DNA of 64,000 nucleotides, from contig NZ_JAIGNK010000001.1 in the NCBI RefSeq assembly GCF_019711435.1, forward strand, positions 372,001 through 436,000, written 5' to 3'. Both the position numbers and the translations under genes were made by a program. This document shows, piece after piece, positions 40,250 to 47,896 of this stretch. Every line of letters starts with the position of its first letter. Position 1 is the stretch's first letter. The notes beneath the pieces are model-generated. The model saw nothing but the letters and a program-made list of their open reading frames with translations, had not been told where the DNA came from and did no database searches. This DNA comes from Qipengyuania polymorpha. GTDB lineage: Bacteria > Pseudomonadota > Alphaproteobacteria > Sphingomonadales > Sphingomonadaceae.

Positions 40250-40636
40250 CTAGCCGGAAAGCACTTCGATTATCCGGCATTCGCCAACCGCTCCGTGCTG
40301 GCAGTCGTCGACCATATGGCGCAGTTCGGTTCGCAGTTTTCGCAAGTCACCAAGCTTCCGATCCACTTCGCGTAGGTGGAGGCTGGCAATAGAGTCCACG
40401 GCTTCGCACGATTGCGATGGATCATCCGACAAAGAAAGCAATTGGCGCACCTCCGCCATGGTGAAGCCAAGGTCGCGTGCGCGGCGGATAAACCGCAATC
40501 TGGCCAATTCGGTCGGGCCATAGTCCCGGTAGTTTCCGGCGGTGCGTGGTGGTTCCTCCAGCAATCCGGTCCGTTCGTAGTAGCGGATCGTTTCGGCGGT
40601 CGTGCCGGTCTTCCGCGCCAAGGCACCAATCTTCAT
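40250..40636 (-). CDS. cadR: MerR-family heavy-metal regulator (CadR/PbrR type)
   Basis: 128 residues. MerR winged helix (MKIGALARKTGTTAETIRYYERTGLL), dimerisation helix, and cysteines C77, C112 and C120 (SCEAVD and DCQHGAVGEC), the pattern that binds Cd(II)/Pb(II) in CadR/PbrR. The ATG at 40636 is the family's normal start. It is divergent from the metal-resistance genes, with a perfect MerR-type palindrome between them. It should activate the plus-strand operon on binding metal. Confidence 0.88.
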   Translation of the reverse strand: MKIGALARKTGTTAETIRYYERTGLLEEPPRTAGNYRDYGPTELARLRFIRRARDLGFTMAEVRQLLSLSDDPSQSCEAVDSIASLHLREVDRKLGDLRKLRTELRHMVDDCQHGAVGECRIIEVLSG

Positions 40637-40652
40637 GGGTTTCTCGCAATGC

Positions 40653-40683
40653 TTGACCTTGTAGCCACTACAAGGTGCATAAG
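40653..40683 (+). promoter_or_regulatory. MerR-type metal-inducible promoter
   Basis: TTGACC (-35, 40653-40658), then the perfect dyad ACCTTGTAG-CCA-CTACAAGGT (40656-40676), then GCATAA or CATAAG as -10. The spacer is an over-long 18-19 bp, the hallmark of MerR-activated promoters. It reads toward DUF3703 and the czc genes. Confidence 0.85.
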
Positions 40684-40718
40684 ACGATTCGAAGATGCAA
40701 GCAGAACGGTAAAATCCT

Positions 40719-41081
40719 GTGGCAAAGAAGGACATTATTGAGCTTATCGAAGCTGAGCGGCGCGTTTTCCGTGCCGCCAGGCAGTCTGGTGACCGGGCTT
40801 TGGCTTGGACCGCGCTCGAGCGGGAACATATTCTGGGCCAGGGCTTCTTCGGGCCGCACCTTCGTTCACATATGACGATGCTGGGCTATGCAGTTGAAAC
40901 CCGCGATGGCCGCGAAGTTCTGGGGCAGGTCATACGTCTTGCGCTCGCTCCCCTTGGTAATCTCACCGGACGGCTCCCCTGGGGCAATACCGGACGCGCA
41001 AACGTGAGCGCATTCGCGCCAATGCCATACCCGGACGACCTCGCGGAGGTTTTCACCATCTCTTCGGACGAGGTTCGCTAG
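40719..41081 (+). CDS. DUF3703 protein in metal-resistance operon
   Basis: 120 residues starting at GTG (40719). EAERRVFRAARQSGDRALAWTALEREHILGQGFFGPHLRSHMTMLGYA is typical of DUF3703 proteins, often found beside czc/cad genes; function unknown. Conserved His residues (EHILGQ, PHLRSHM) might bind metal. First gene after the MerR-controlled promoter. Confidence 0.82.
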   Translation: MAKKDIIELIEAERRVFRAARQSGDRALAWTALEREHILGQGFFGPHLRSHMTMLGYAVETRDGREVLGQVIRLALAPLGNLTGRLPWGNTGRANVSAFAPMPYPDDLAEVFTISSDEVR

Positions 41082-41089
41082 CACGCGCC

Positions 41090-41734
41090 ATGGCAATTCT
41101 ATCCAACGAACAGGTTGAACGTCTCTACGACAAGAACGCGGGAATCTATGACCGATTGGTGTCGGGGTTTCGGTGGGCCGGTCTTGGTCGCTGGCGACGC
41201 GATCTGGTTAACCGGCTTGAACTCAACGCCGGTGACCATGTGATCGATCTATGTGCTGGCACCGGCGCAAACCTCGCGTTTCTGCTTGAGAGAGTAGGAC
41301 CAAGCGGCAAGGTGACGCTGGTCGACCTTTCGCAAGGCATGCTCGACCAAGCCCGTCGACGAGCGAAGCGCCTGCGAGCTAGCAATGTCGAATTTGTGCA
41401 GTCAGACGTAGCCGCCTTCCGCTTTCCGAGCGAGACCAGCGCAGTCATCAGCACCTTTGGACTGGAAATGCCACCTGACTACGCCGCGATCATCGAGCGC
41501 GCCTCAGCTGCTCTCCCGACGGGTGCCCGGATGGCCCTGCTTGGCCTGAAGCACCCCGAGCGCTGGCCGCGATGGCTGATTGAAATCGGCATAGTGCTGA
41601 CCAAACCATTTGGTGTGGCGCGGGAATATGAAGAGTTCCGCCCTTGGCTACCAGCACGCAAAGTTTTGCGCGAAGTTCATTTCCGCGAGTTTCTGGCCGG
41701 TTGTGCGTATGAATTCGTCGGTGCCAAATCGTGA
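41090..41734 (+). CDS. class I SAM-dependent methyltransferase (UbiE-like)
   Basis: 214 residues. Motif I VIDLCAGTGANLAFLLE (about 47-63) and acidic motif II VTLVDLSQGML, then VEFVQSDVAAFRF, fit a UbiE/COQ5-type methyltransferase. Substrate unknown. 8 nt after DUF3703. Its placement between metal-resistance genes suggests methylation of a metal(loid) or a lipid/quinone, but this is inference. Confidence 0.82.
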   Translation: MAILSNEQVERLYDKNAGIYDRLVSGFRWAGLGRWRRDLVNRLELNAGDHVIDLCAGTGANLAFLLERVGPSGKVTLVDLSQGMLDQARRRAKRLRASNVEFVQSDVAAFRFPSETSAVISTFGLEMPPDYAAIIERASAALPTGARMALLGLKHPERWPRWLIEIGIVLTKPFGVAREYEEFRPWLPARKVLREVHFREFLAGCAYEFVGAKS

Positions 41735-41805
41735 TCATGAAAAGACAAGCGCTCAGACAGCCGTGGTTGCGCAAGCTTTGCAAGGCTCCTAAAGGGTTGA
41801 GTAAC

Positions 41806-42150
41806 ATGCCGCGTCTTGTGTTCCCCTTCCTTGCGATCATCGCCATTCTTTTCGGTAGTGTCCTATCGTTACCTGACGCGCATGCTTCAGAAGGCGAAAG
41901 CTTCGTTCATGCGGCCGATCACGTTTATGCGCATGGGGCGGACCACTTCGATAGCAATGATCCCGAGCCGGACCATGATGGTCAGGACCATTCGGCAACG
42001 CATCATCACAATTGCAGCTTCAGCCTCGCCGATAGTGGAGTGTTCCTGGGGTCGCCCTTTGCGCGCACGAATAGCCTGAAGGGTCCGCTTGCGACTTCGA
42101 TGCTCACCTCGCGCGCGCCGCCAGTTCTGATCCAACCTCCCAAAGCCTGA
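41806..42150 (+). CDS. His-rich exported protein before czcC (CzcI-like)
   Basis: 114 residues. Signal peptide (MPRLVFPFLAIIAILFGSVLSLPDAHA), then a His/Asp-rich stretch (HVYAHGADHFDSNDPEPDHDG and DHSATHHHNC), probably metal binding in the periplasm. Similar small proteins (CzcI) precede czcCBA elsewhere. An upstream ATG at 41731 overlapping the methyltransferase is possible but would bury the signal peptide. Confidence 0.72.
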   Translation: MPRLVFPFLAIIAILFGSVLSLPDAHASEGESFVHAADHVYAHGADHFDSNDPEPDHDGQDHSATHHHNCSFSLADSGVFLGSPFARTNSLKGPLATSMLTSRAPPVLIQPPKA

Positions 42151-42214
42151 CAGCAAATCATGTGCGAGTGCGCCTGCGCGTGCGCTCGATTGGTTTCAGT
42201 CAGGAGATACAATA

Positions 42215-43453
42215 ATGCGGTGCTTTGCACTGGCCGCGGCCTTGATTGCCGTGTCCACGGGTTCGCCAGTATTGGCACAGGAAACAGTTACACTCGAGCA
42301 AGCGCTCGCTCGAGCGGGCGTCGGCGTTGAAGGGGAAGATGACCCTTCCAGCAATCCACGGGTTTACGGCCCTCAGGCGGAGGCCGAAGCCGCGCGTGCG
42401 GCTATCGACCAAGCACGCCTCCGACCCAATCCCGAGTTATCGCTCGAGGCCGAGAACATCGCGGGCTCCGGCGCTTTCTCCGGGCTGCGATCGACCGAAT
42501 ATACCCTGGCGATCGGTCAGCCGCTCGAACTCGGCGGCAAGCGAAGCGCACGCATCGCGAGCGCACGCGCATCATCCGATTTCGCCGGCTTGCAGAGCAA
42601 GTTTGCCTTGTCGCAACTCGCTTTGGGGGTGCGCGAGCGTTATGTGGAGGCTGTAGCCGCAGGCCAACGCCTCGTTCTCGCGCGGCAAATCGTCGAGCGA
42701 AACCGTGAACTGACGCGGATCGCCAATGTGCTTGTAGAGGTTGGGCGGGAGCCGCCGCTTCGAGCTATGCGTGCACAAGCTACGCTTGCCGAGGCGGAAG
42801 CCGAACTGCAGGCTGCACAAGCAGACGATTTAGCAGCACGTCAGGCGCTCGCGGCACTCTGGGCGACCGGTCAGTCCAGCCCATCTGTTTCTGCCGCGTT
42901 TCCCGAACTATCGCCGCCGCTTGACCTGCCGAGTTCGGATGATCCCCTGCCGTTGCGGATTGCAGGGGCGAGAACTGCCTTCGCGCAGGCGGAGATCGCG
43001 CGCGAGCGCTCGCTAGGAGTGCCCGATCCCACGCTGTCCGCAGGCGTGCGGCGCTTTGAAGAAAGCAACGATCAAGCCTTCATCGTCGGGATTTCCATTC
43101 CGCTGCCTTTCCGCAATCGCAACCAGGGCAACATCGCAGCCGCTGAAGCGCAATATCGCGCGGCAAGCGCAAGCGAGGCAATAGCCGAGGCGGACTACCG
43201 GCTCGATTTCGAGCGAACCCGAACGCTTTATCTGGCCGCCGAAACGCGGGTGGAAACCCTTTCCAGCGCATCCCTGCCGCAGGCCGAGGAAGCGCTCAGG
43301 CTCGTCGAGATCGGCTACCGCAATGGCAGATTTCCGCTGATCGAAGTCCTGGCAGCTGCCGAAGCGCGCGACGCCATTCGTGAAAATCTGATCCAGGCAG
43401 AAGAGACCCGCGGCCTGCTCGCCGCGCGGCTCATCTGGCTCTCCGCACAGTGA
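42215..43453 (+). CDS. czcC: CzcC-type outer-membrane efflux protein
   Basis: 412 residues with a signal peptide (CFALAAALIAVSTGSPVLAQE) and TolC-like repeats (AEAARAAIDQARLRPNPELSLEAENIAGSG; IPLPFRNRNQGNIAAAEAQYRAA). Outer-membrane duct of the CzcCBA pump. CAGGAGATA precedes the ATG. Confidence 0.88.
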   Translation: MRCFALAAALIAVSTGSPVLAQETVTLEQALARAGVGVEGEDDPSSNPRVYGPQAEAEAARAAIDQARLRPNPELSLEAENIAGSGAFSGLRSTEYTLAIGQPLELGGKRSARIASARASSDFAGLQSKFALSQLALGVRERYVEAVAAGQRLVLARQIVERNRELTRIANVLVEVGREPPLRAMRAQATLAEAEAELQAAQADDLAARQALAALWATGQSSPSVSAAFPELSPPLDLPSSDDPLPLRIAGARTAFAQAEIARERSLGVPDPTLSAGVRRFEESNDQAFIVGISIPLPFRNRNQGNIAAAEAQYRAASASEAIAEADYRLDFERTRTLYLAAETRVETLSSASLPQAEEALRLVEIGYRNGRFPLIEVLAAAEARDAIRENLIQAEETRGLLAARLIWLSAQ

Positions 43454-43464
43454 GATCCCTTCCC

Positions 43465-44628
43465 ATGAAACGTAACTATTTTATCGCGATAATCGGCATC
43501 CTTGTTCTGGTGGCCGTATCTGCTTGGGCCTTCTGGCCGTCAGGGTCAGTCGACCACTCTGAAGACGGGCATAGCGAAGAGGAAGGCGGAGCAGAAACCG
43601 CAGGTTCCGAAGACGTTCTGCTGATAGACGAGAAGCAGATCGTGGCTTCGTCGATAGAAATCGAAGCTGTCCAATTCGGCGCTGCGACGGAGCTTGTATT
43701 CCCAGCGACCGTCGCCGCAGCGCCGAATGCCAGCGCGCGGATCGATGCGCGTGCTTCCGGTGTGGTGAGGAGCGTGAACAAGACGCTTGGCGACTATGTC
43801 AGGCGAGGTGAGCCAATTGCCCGGATCGAAAGCGCTGACGCTGCCGGACTGGCTGCGCAGGTCGCTGCTGCGCGTGCCCGCGTCAACGAACTTTCCGCAC
43901 TCTATGACCGGGAAAGGCGGCTGTTCGAGGCCAATGTGACGGCTCGGCAGGATCTCGAAGCTGCACAGGCTAATCTGCAAGTGGCAAGATCGGAGCTGTC
44001 ACGCGCGCAAGCAGCATCCGCAGCTGCTGGTGTCAGCGGGGACGGACGGTCGCTGGCTGTGACGAGCCCGATTTCAGGGCAGATCACCAGCGCGCCGATC
44101 GTGCTTGGCTCCTACGTCTCCGCCGGTGAAGAGATGTTCCAGATCGTGAACGCGAGCGGCTTGCAAGTGCAGGTTGCTCTGCCCGCCAGTGATGCTGCGA
44201 GAATTAGGCCCGGCGACGAGGCAACGCTGGAAATTGGAGAAGAGCGGGAGATCGGCGGACGTGTGCGCTCGGTGACCCCGGCACTCGATCCGGAAAGCCG
44301 CAGCGCAACCGCAGTTATTTCGCTCGCTGGAGCGGTCCCCGGATTGCAGCCAGGCGCATTCTTGCAGGCGCGCATCCGGCCCTCAGGTGAAACCGATGCG
44401 ACCTCGATCTCGGTGCCTGAATCCGCAGTTCAGATGGTCGAAGGCCGGGAAGTCGTGTTCCTTCGCACGCGTACCGGCTTCCGGGCGACGCCTGTCGTGA
44501 CGGGATCGCGCTCGGGAGGGCGCATCGTGATCGAGTCCGGCCTGCAAGATGGCCAACGGATTGCGACCGCAAACGCCTTCCTGCTCAAGGCCGAACTCGG
44601 AAAAGAGGAAGCCGAACATGGACATTGA
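43465..44628 (+). CDS. czcB: CzcB-type RND membrane fusion protein
   Basis: 387 residues. N-terminal membrane anchor (YFIAIIGILVLVAVSAWAFW), an acidic His-containing stretch (DHSEDGHSEEEGG), lipoyl half-motifs (ARIDARASGVVRSV; VTSPISGQITSAPIV), coiled coil, and beta-barrel domains. Links CzcA to CzcC. A GTG at 43450 overlapping the czcC stop would add five residues. Confidence 0.88.
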   Translation: MKRNYFIAIIGILVLVAVSAWAFWPSGSVDHSEDGHSEEEGGAETAGSEDVLLIDEKQIVASSIEIEAVQFGAATELVFPATVAAAPNASARIDARASGVVRSVNKTLGDYVRRGEPIARIESADAAGLAAQVAAARARVNELSALYDRERRLFEANVTARQDLEAAQANLQVARSELSRAQAASAAAGVSGDGRSLAVTSPISGQITSAPIVLGSYVSAGEEMFQIVNASGLQVQVALPASDAARIRPGDEATLEIGEEREIGGRVRSVTPALDPESRSATAVISLAGAVPGLQPGAFLQARIRPSGETDATSISVPESAVQMVEGREVVFLRTRTGFRATPVVTGSRSGGRIVIESGLQDGQRIATANAFLLKAELGKEEAEHGH

Positions 44629-47600
44629 TCGTTCTGAAAGCGGCTTCGAAAAAGAGGCCGACAGCAATGGCGGCCTGATTGGCGGCGTGCTTGACTGGTC
44701 GGTGCGCAATCGCTGGGCGGTCGTAGCCCTTGCCCTAGGTGTTGCCATTTGGGGCGCGTTCAATCTTGCAAAACTGCCGATTGATGCGGTGCCGGACATC
44801 ACCAATGTTCAGGTGCAGATAAACACCGAGGCACCGGCCCTCTCGCCCTCGCAGATCGAAACGCAGGTAACCTTCCCTGTCGAAACCGGACTAGCCGGTA
44901 TCGAGGGACTTGAGATGACCCGCTCGATCTCGCGTAACGGCTTCAGCCAGGTCACCGCGATCTTCGAAGAAGGCACCGACATCTACTTTGCCCGGTCGCA
45001 GGTCGAAGAGAGGATCGCCAACCTGGCCTCTTCGCTTCCTGCAGGTGCGGAGCCGTCAATGGGTCCGATTGCAACCGGTCTCGGCGAGGTGTTGATGTAT
45101 ACCATCGAATTCGAGCATCCGGGTGGAACCGATGCGCCCAAGGGTGGTGCTGTTGGCTGGCAGAAGGACGGCAGCTTTCTCACGGACCGGGGCGAGCGAT
45201 TGGACACGCCGGTGGCAAGAGCCGCCTATCTGCGCACGGTACAGGATTGGGTTGTCGCGCCGCTGATGCGTACGGCCGACGGCGTGGCGGGCGTGGACTC
45301 GATCGGTGGCTTTGAGAAGCAGTACCTGGTGCAGCCAGACCCCGACCGCCTCAACGGCTACGGCGTTTCGCTCGACCAGCTGATTACCGCGCTCGAAGCA
45401 GCGAACCAGGCCGAAGGCGCCAACTTTGTCGAAAGGGCTGGCGAAGCTCTTCTTGCACGGGTCGATTCCCGGCTGAATTCCGTAGAAGACATTGCGCAGG
45501 CAGTGGTGGCAACGCGCGAAGGTGTGCCGATCCGCGTCGGCGACGTGGCAACGGTCGAAATTGGCGGCGATCTCCGCACTGGTGCAGCCTCGCTGAATGG
45601 CGAGGAAGCCGTCGTCGGTACTGTGCTGATGCGCGCAGGCGAAAACAGCCGCACCGTAGCTGCGGGTGCTGCCGACAGGCTCGACGAGATACGATCGTCG
45701 CTTCCGGCAGGAGTTGAAGCGGAGATCGTCTACAACCGTTCGACACTCGTCGATGCGACCATCGTGACGGTACGCAACAACCTGGTCGAGGGCGCGCTGC
45801 TCGTCATCGTCATTTTGTTCTTGCTGCTTGGAAACATCCGCGCCGCGATCATTGCAGCTCTGGTCATCCCATTGTCGATGCTGATGGCAGCTATTGGCAT
45901 GAACCGGCTTGGCGTATCTGGCAATCTGATGAGTCTTGGTGCGCTTGATTTCGGCCTGATTGTCGATGGCGCTGTCATCATCGTCGAAAACAGCATCGCG
46001 CGCCTCGCCGCAAGGCAGGAGCACAAGGGACGTTTGCTCACACTGCGCGAACGCCTTGCCGAGACGCGGGCAGCGGCGCATGAGATGATCAAGCCAACGG
46101 TGTATGGCCAGGCGATCATCTTTCTGGTTTTTGCGCCACTCCTCACCTTCACCGGGGTTGAGGGCAAGACATTTTCGCCCATGGCCATCACGGTGATGCT
46201 GGCACTTGCCTCGGCATTCATCCTCTCGCTTACTTTCGTCCCAGCGATGATCGCTCTCTTGCTGAACAAGAAAATCAACGAGCAGGAAGCAAAGCCCATC
46301 CGAATGACAAAGGAGCGCTATGGTCCGCTGCTGCGCAGAGCGCTTGCCCGTCCATGGCCTGTCATCGGTACCGGAGTCGGCGTGTTCGCGCTCGCGGCGC
46401 TTGTCTTCAGCTTCATCGGCAGCGAATTTACACCGCAGCTCGACGAGCGTGATCTGGCTGTCCAGTCATTGCGTATTCCTTCCACCCCACTGGAGCAGTC
46501 GCTTACAATGCAGCGCCAGGTTGAAGCGCGATTGAAGCAATTCCCGCAGGTTGAGCTGGTATTTTCGCGCACCGGCACGGCAGAGGTCGCGACCGACCCT
46601 ATGCCGCCGAACATCTCGGATGCCTATGTTATCCTCAAACCGCGCGAAGAATGGCCTGACCCCTCGCTGTCTAAGGATCAACTTGTAAGCGAGATGGAAG
46701 AGGCGCTCGGCAATCTCGTTGGCAATCTCTATGAATTCAGCCAGCCCATCGAGCTGCGCTTCAACGAGCTCATCGCAGGCGTTCGCGGCGATGTTGCGGT
46801 CAAAGTCTACGGCGATGATCTCACGGCCATGACGGCAGCAGCCAATGAAGTTGCCACAGTTCTCCGCGGCGTTGATGGTGCGGCCGACGTGAAAGTTCAG
46901 CAAGTGTCGGGCTTTCCAACGCTCGATATTGCCTTCGATAGACCCACAATCGCGCGTTACGGCCTGACGGTCGAAGACGTGACACAGTCGGTTGCCATTG
47001 CCCTTGGCGGTCGCACAGCGGGTCTCGTGTTCGAAGGTGACCGGCGGTTCGATGTCGTGGTCAGGCTGTCCGATGCGAACCGCAACGACTTTGACCAGCT
47101 TGGAACATTACCCATTGTCCTGCCCAATGGCGGAAGCGTCCCGCTTCGTGCTGTGGCAGAATTTCAGGTGATAGATGGGTTGACCGAAGTCCGGCGCGAG
47201 CAGGGTCGCCGGCTGGTGATTGTGTCCGCCAACGTCCGTGAACGTGATCTTGGGTCATTCGTCGAGCAGGCACAGTCCGAGGTTGCCGCGAATGTTGATT
47301 TGCCGTCCGCATCATTCATCGAATGGGGTGGCCAATATCAGAACCTGCAACAAGCTCAGCAGCGTCTGCTCATCGTGGTCCCGCTTGCCTTCGCGGTTAT
47401 CCTACTGTTGCTTTATATGGCGGTCGGCGGTTGGGTCCCTGCGCTGGCGGTGTTCAGCGCAATCCCCATGGCACTGGCTGGCGGGGTCTTTTTCCTGGCT
47501 CTGCGCGGCATGCCTTTTTCCATCTCGGCAGCGGTGGGGTTCATTGCTCTCTCCGGGGTTGCGACGCTGAACGGCCTCGTCATGATCACAGCGATCAAGC

Positions 47601-47896
47601 AGCGTCTCGAGCAAGGCTTGGAACTGGGCGACGCGATCATCGAGGGCGCGATCGCGCGGCTGCGGCCGGTGTTGATGACAGCGCTAGTTGCATCGCTCGG
47701 CTTTGTTCCGATGGCGCTTGCGACGGGAACCGGGGCCGAAGTGCAACGTCCATTGGCTACGGTTGTCATTGGTGGGTTGATCACCGCCACGGCGCTCACC
47801 CTGTTCGTATTGCCAGCCATTGTAAGCCTGATCTTCGCGAGAAAACCGCGCGCGACCCAGGTTGAGACATCAGCAGCAGCGAGGAGCGACAGCTAG
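44618..47896 (+). CDS. czcA: CzcA heavy-metal RND transporter (HME1 type)
   Basis: 1092 residues, 12 membrane segments. The TM4 signature DFGLIVDGAVIIVEN (from residue 444) is the form seen in Co/Zn/Cd exporters. Two large periplasmic loops follow TM1 and TM7. Proton-driven export from periplasm or cytoplasm through CzcB and CzcC. The ATG at 44618 overlaps czcB by 11 nt. Confidence 0.93.
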   Translation: MDIDRSESGFEKEADSNGGLIGGVLDWSVRNRWAVVALALGVAIWGAFNLAKLPIDAVPDITNVQVQINTEAPALSPSQIETQVTFPVETGLAGIEGLEMTRSISRNGFSQVTAIFEEGTDIYFARSQVEERIANLASSLPAGAEPSMGPIATGLGEVLMYTIEFEHPGGTDAPKGGAVGWQKDGSFLTDRGERLDTPVARAAYLRTVQDWVVAPLMRTADGVAGVDSIGGFEKQYLVQPDPDRLNGYGVSLDQLITALEAANQAEGANFVERAGEALLARVDSRLNSVEDIAQAVVATREGVPIRVGDVATVEIGGDLRTGAASLNGEEAVVGTVLMRAGENSRTVAAGAADRLDEIRSSLPAGVEAEIVYNRSTLVDATIVTVRNNLVEGALLVIVILFLLLGNIRAAIIAALVIPLSMLMAAIGMNRLGVSGNLMSLGALDFGLIVDGAVIIVENSIARLAARQEHKGRLLTLRERLAETRAAAHEMIKPTVYGQAIIFLVFAPLLTFTGVEGKTFSPMAITVMLALASAFILSLTFVPAMIALLLNKKINEQEAKPIRMTKERYGPLLRRALARPWPVIGTGVGVFALAALVFSFIGSEFTPQLDERDLAVQSLRIPSTPLEQSLTMQRQVEARLKQFPQVELVFSRTGTAEVATDPMPPNISDAYVILKPREEWPDPSLSKDQLVSEMEEALGNLVGNLYEFSQPIELRFNELIAGVRGDVAVKVYGDDLTAMTAAANEVATVLRGVDGAADVKVQQVSGFPTLDIAFDRPTIARYGLTVEDVTQSVAIALGGRTAGLVFEGDRRFDVVVRLSDANRNDFDQLGTLPIVLPNGGSVPLRAVAEFQVIDGLTEVRREQGRRLVIVSANVRERDLGSFVEQAQSEVAANVDLPSASFIEWGGQYQNLQQAQQRLLIVVPLAFAVILLLLYMAVGGWVPALAVFSAIPMALAGGVFFLALRGMPFSISAAVGFIALSGVATLNGLVMITAIKQRLEQGLELGDAIIEGAIARLRPVLMTALVASLGFVPMALATGTGAEVQRPLATVVIGGLITATALTLFVLPAIVSLIFARKPRATQVETSAAARSDS

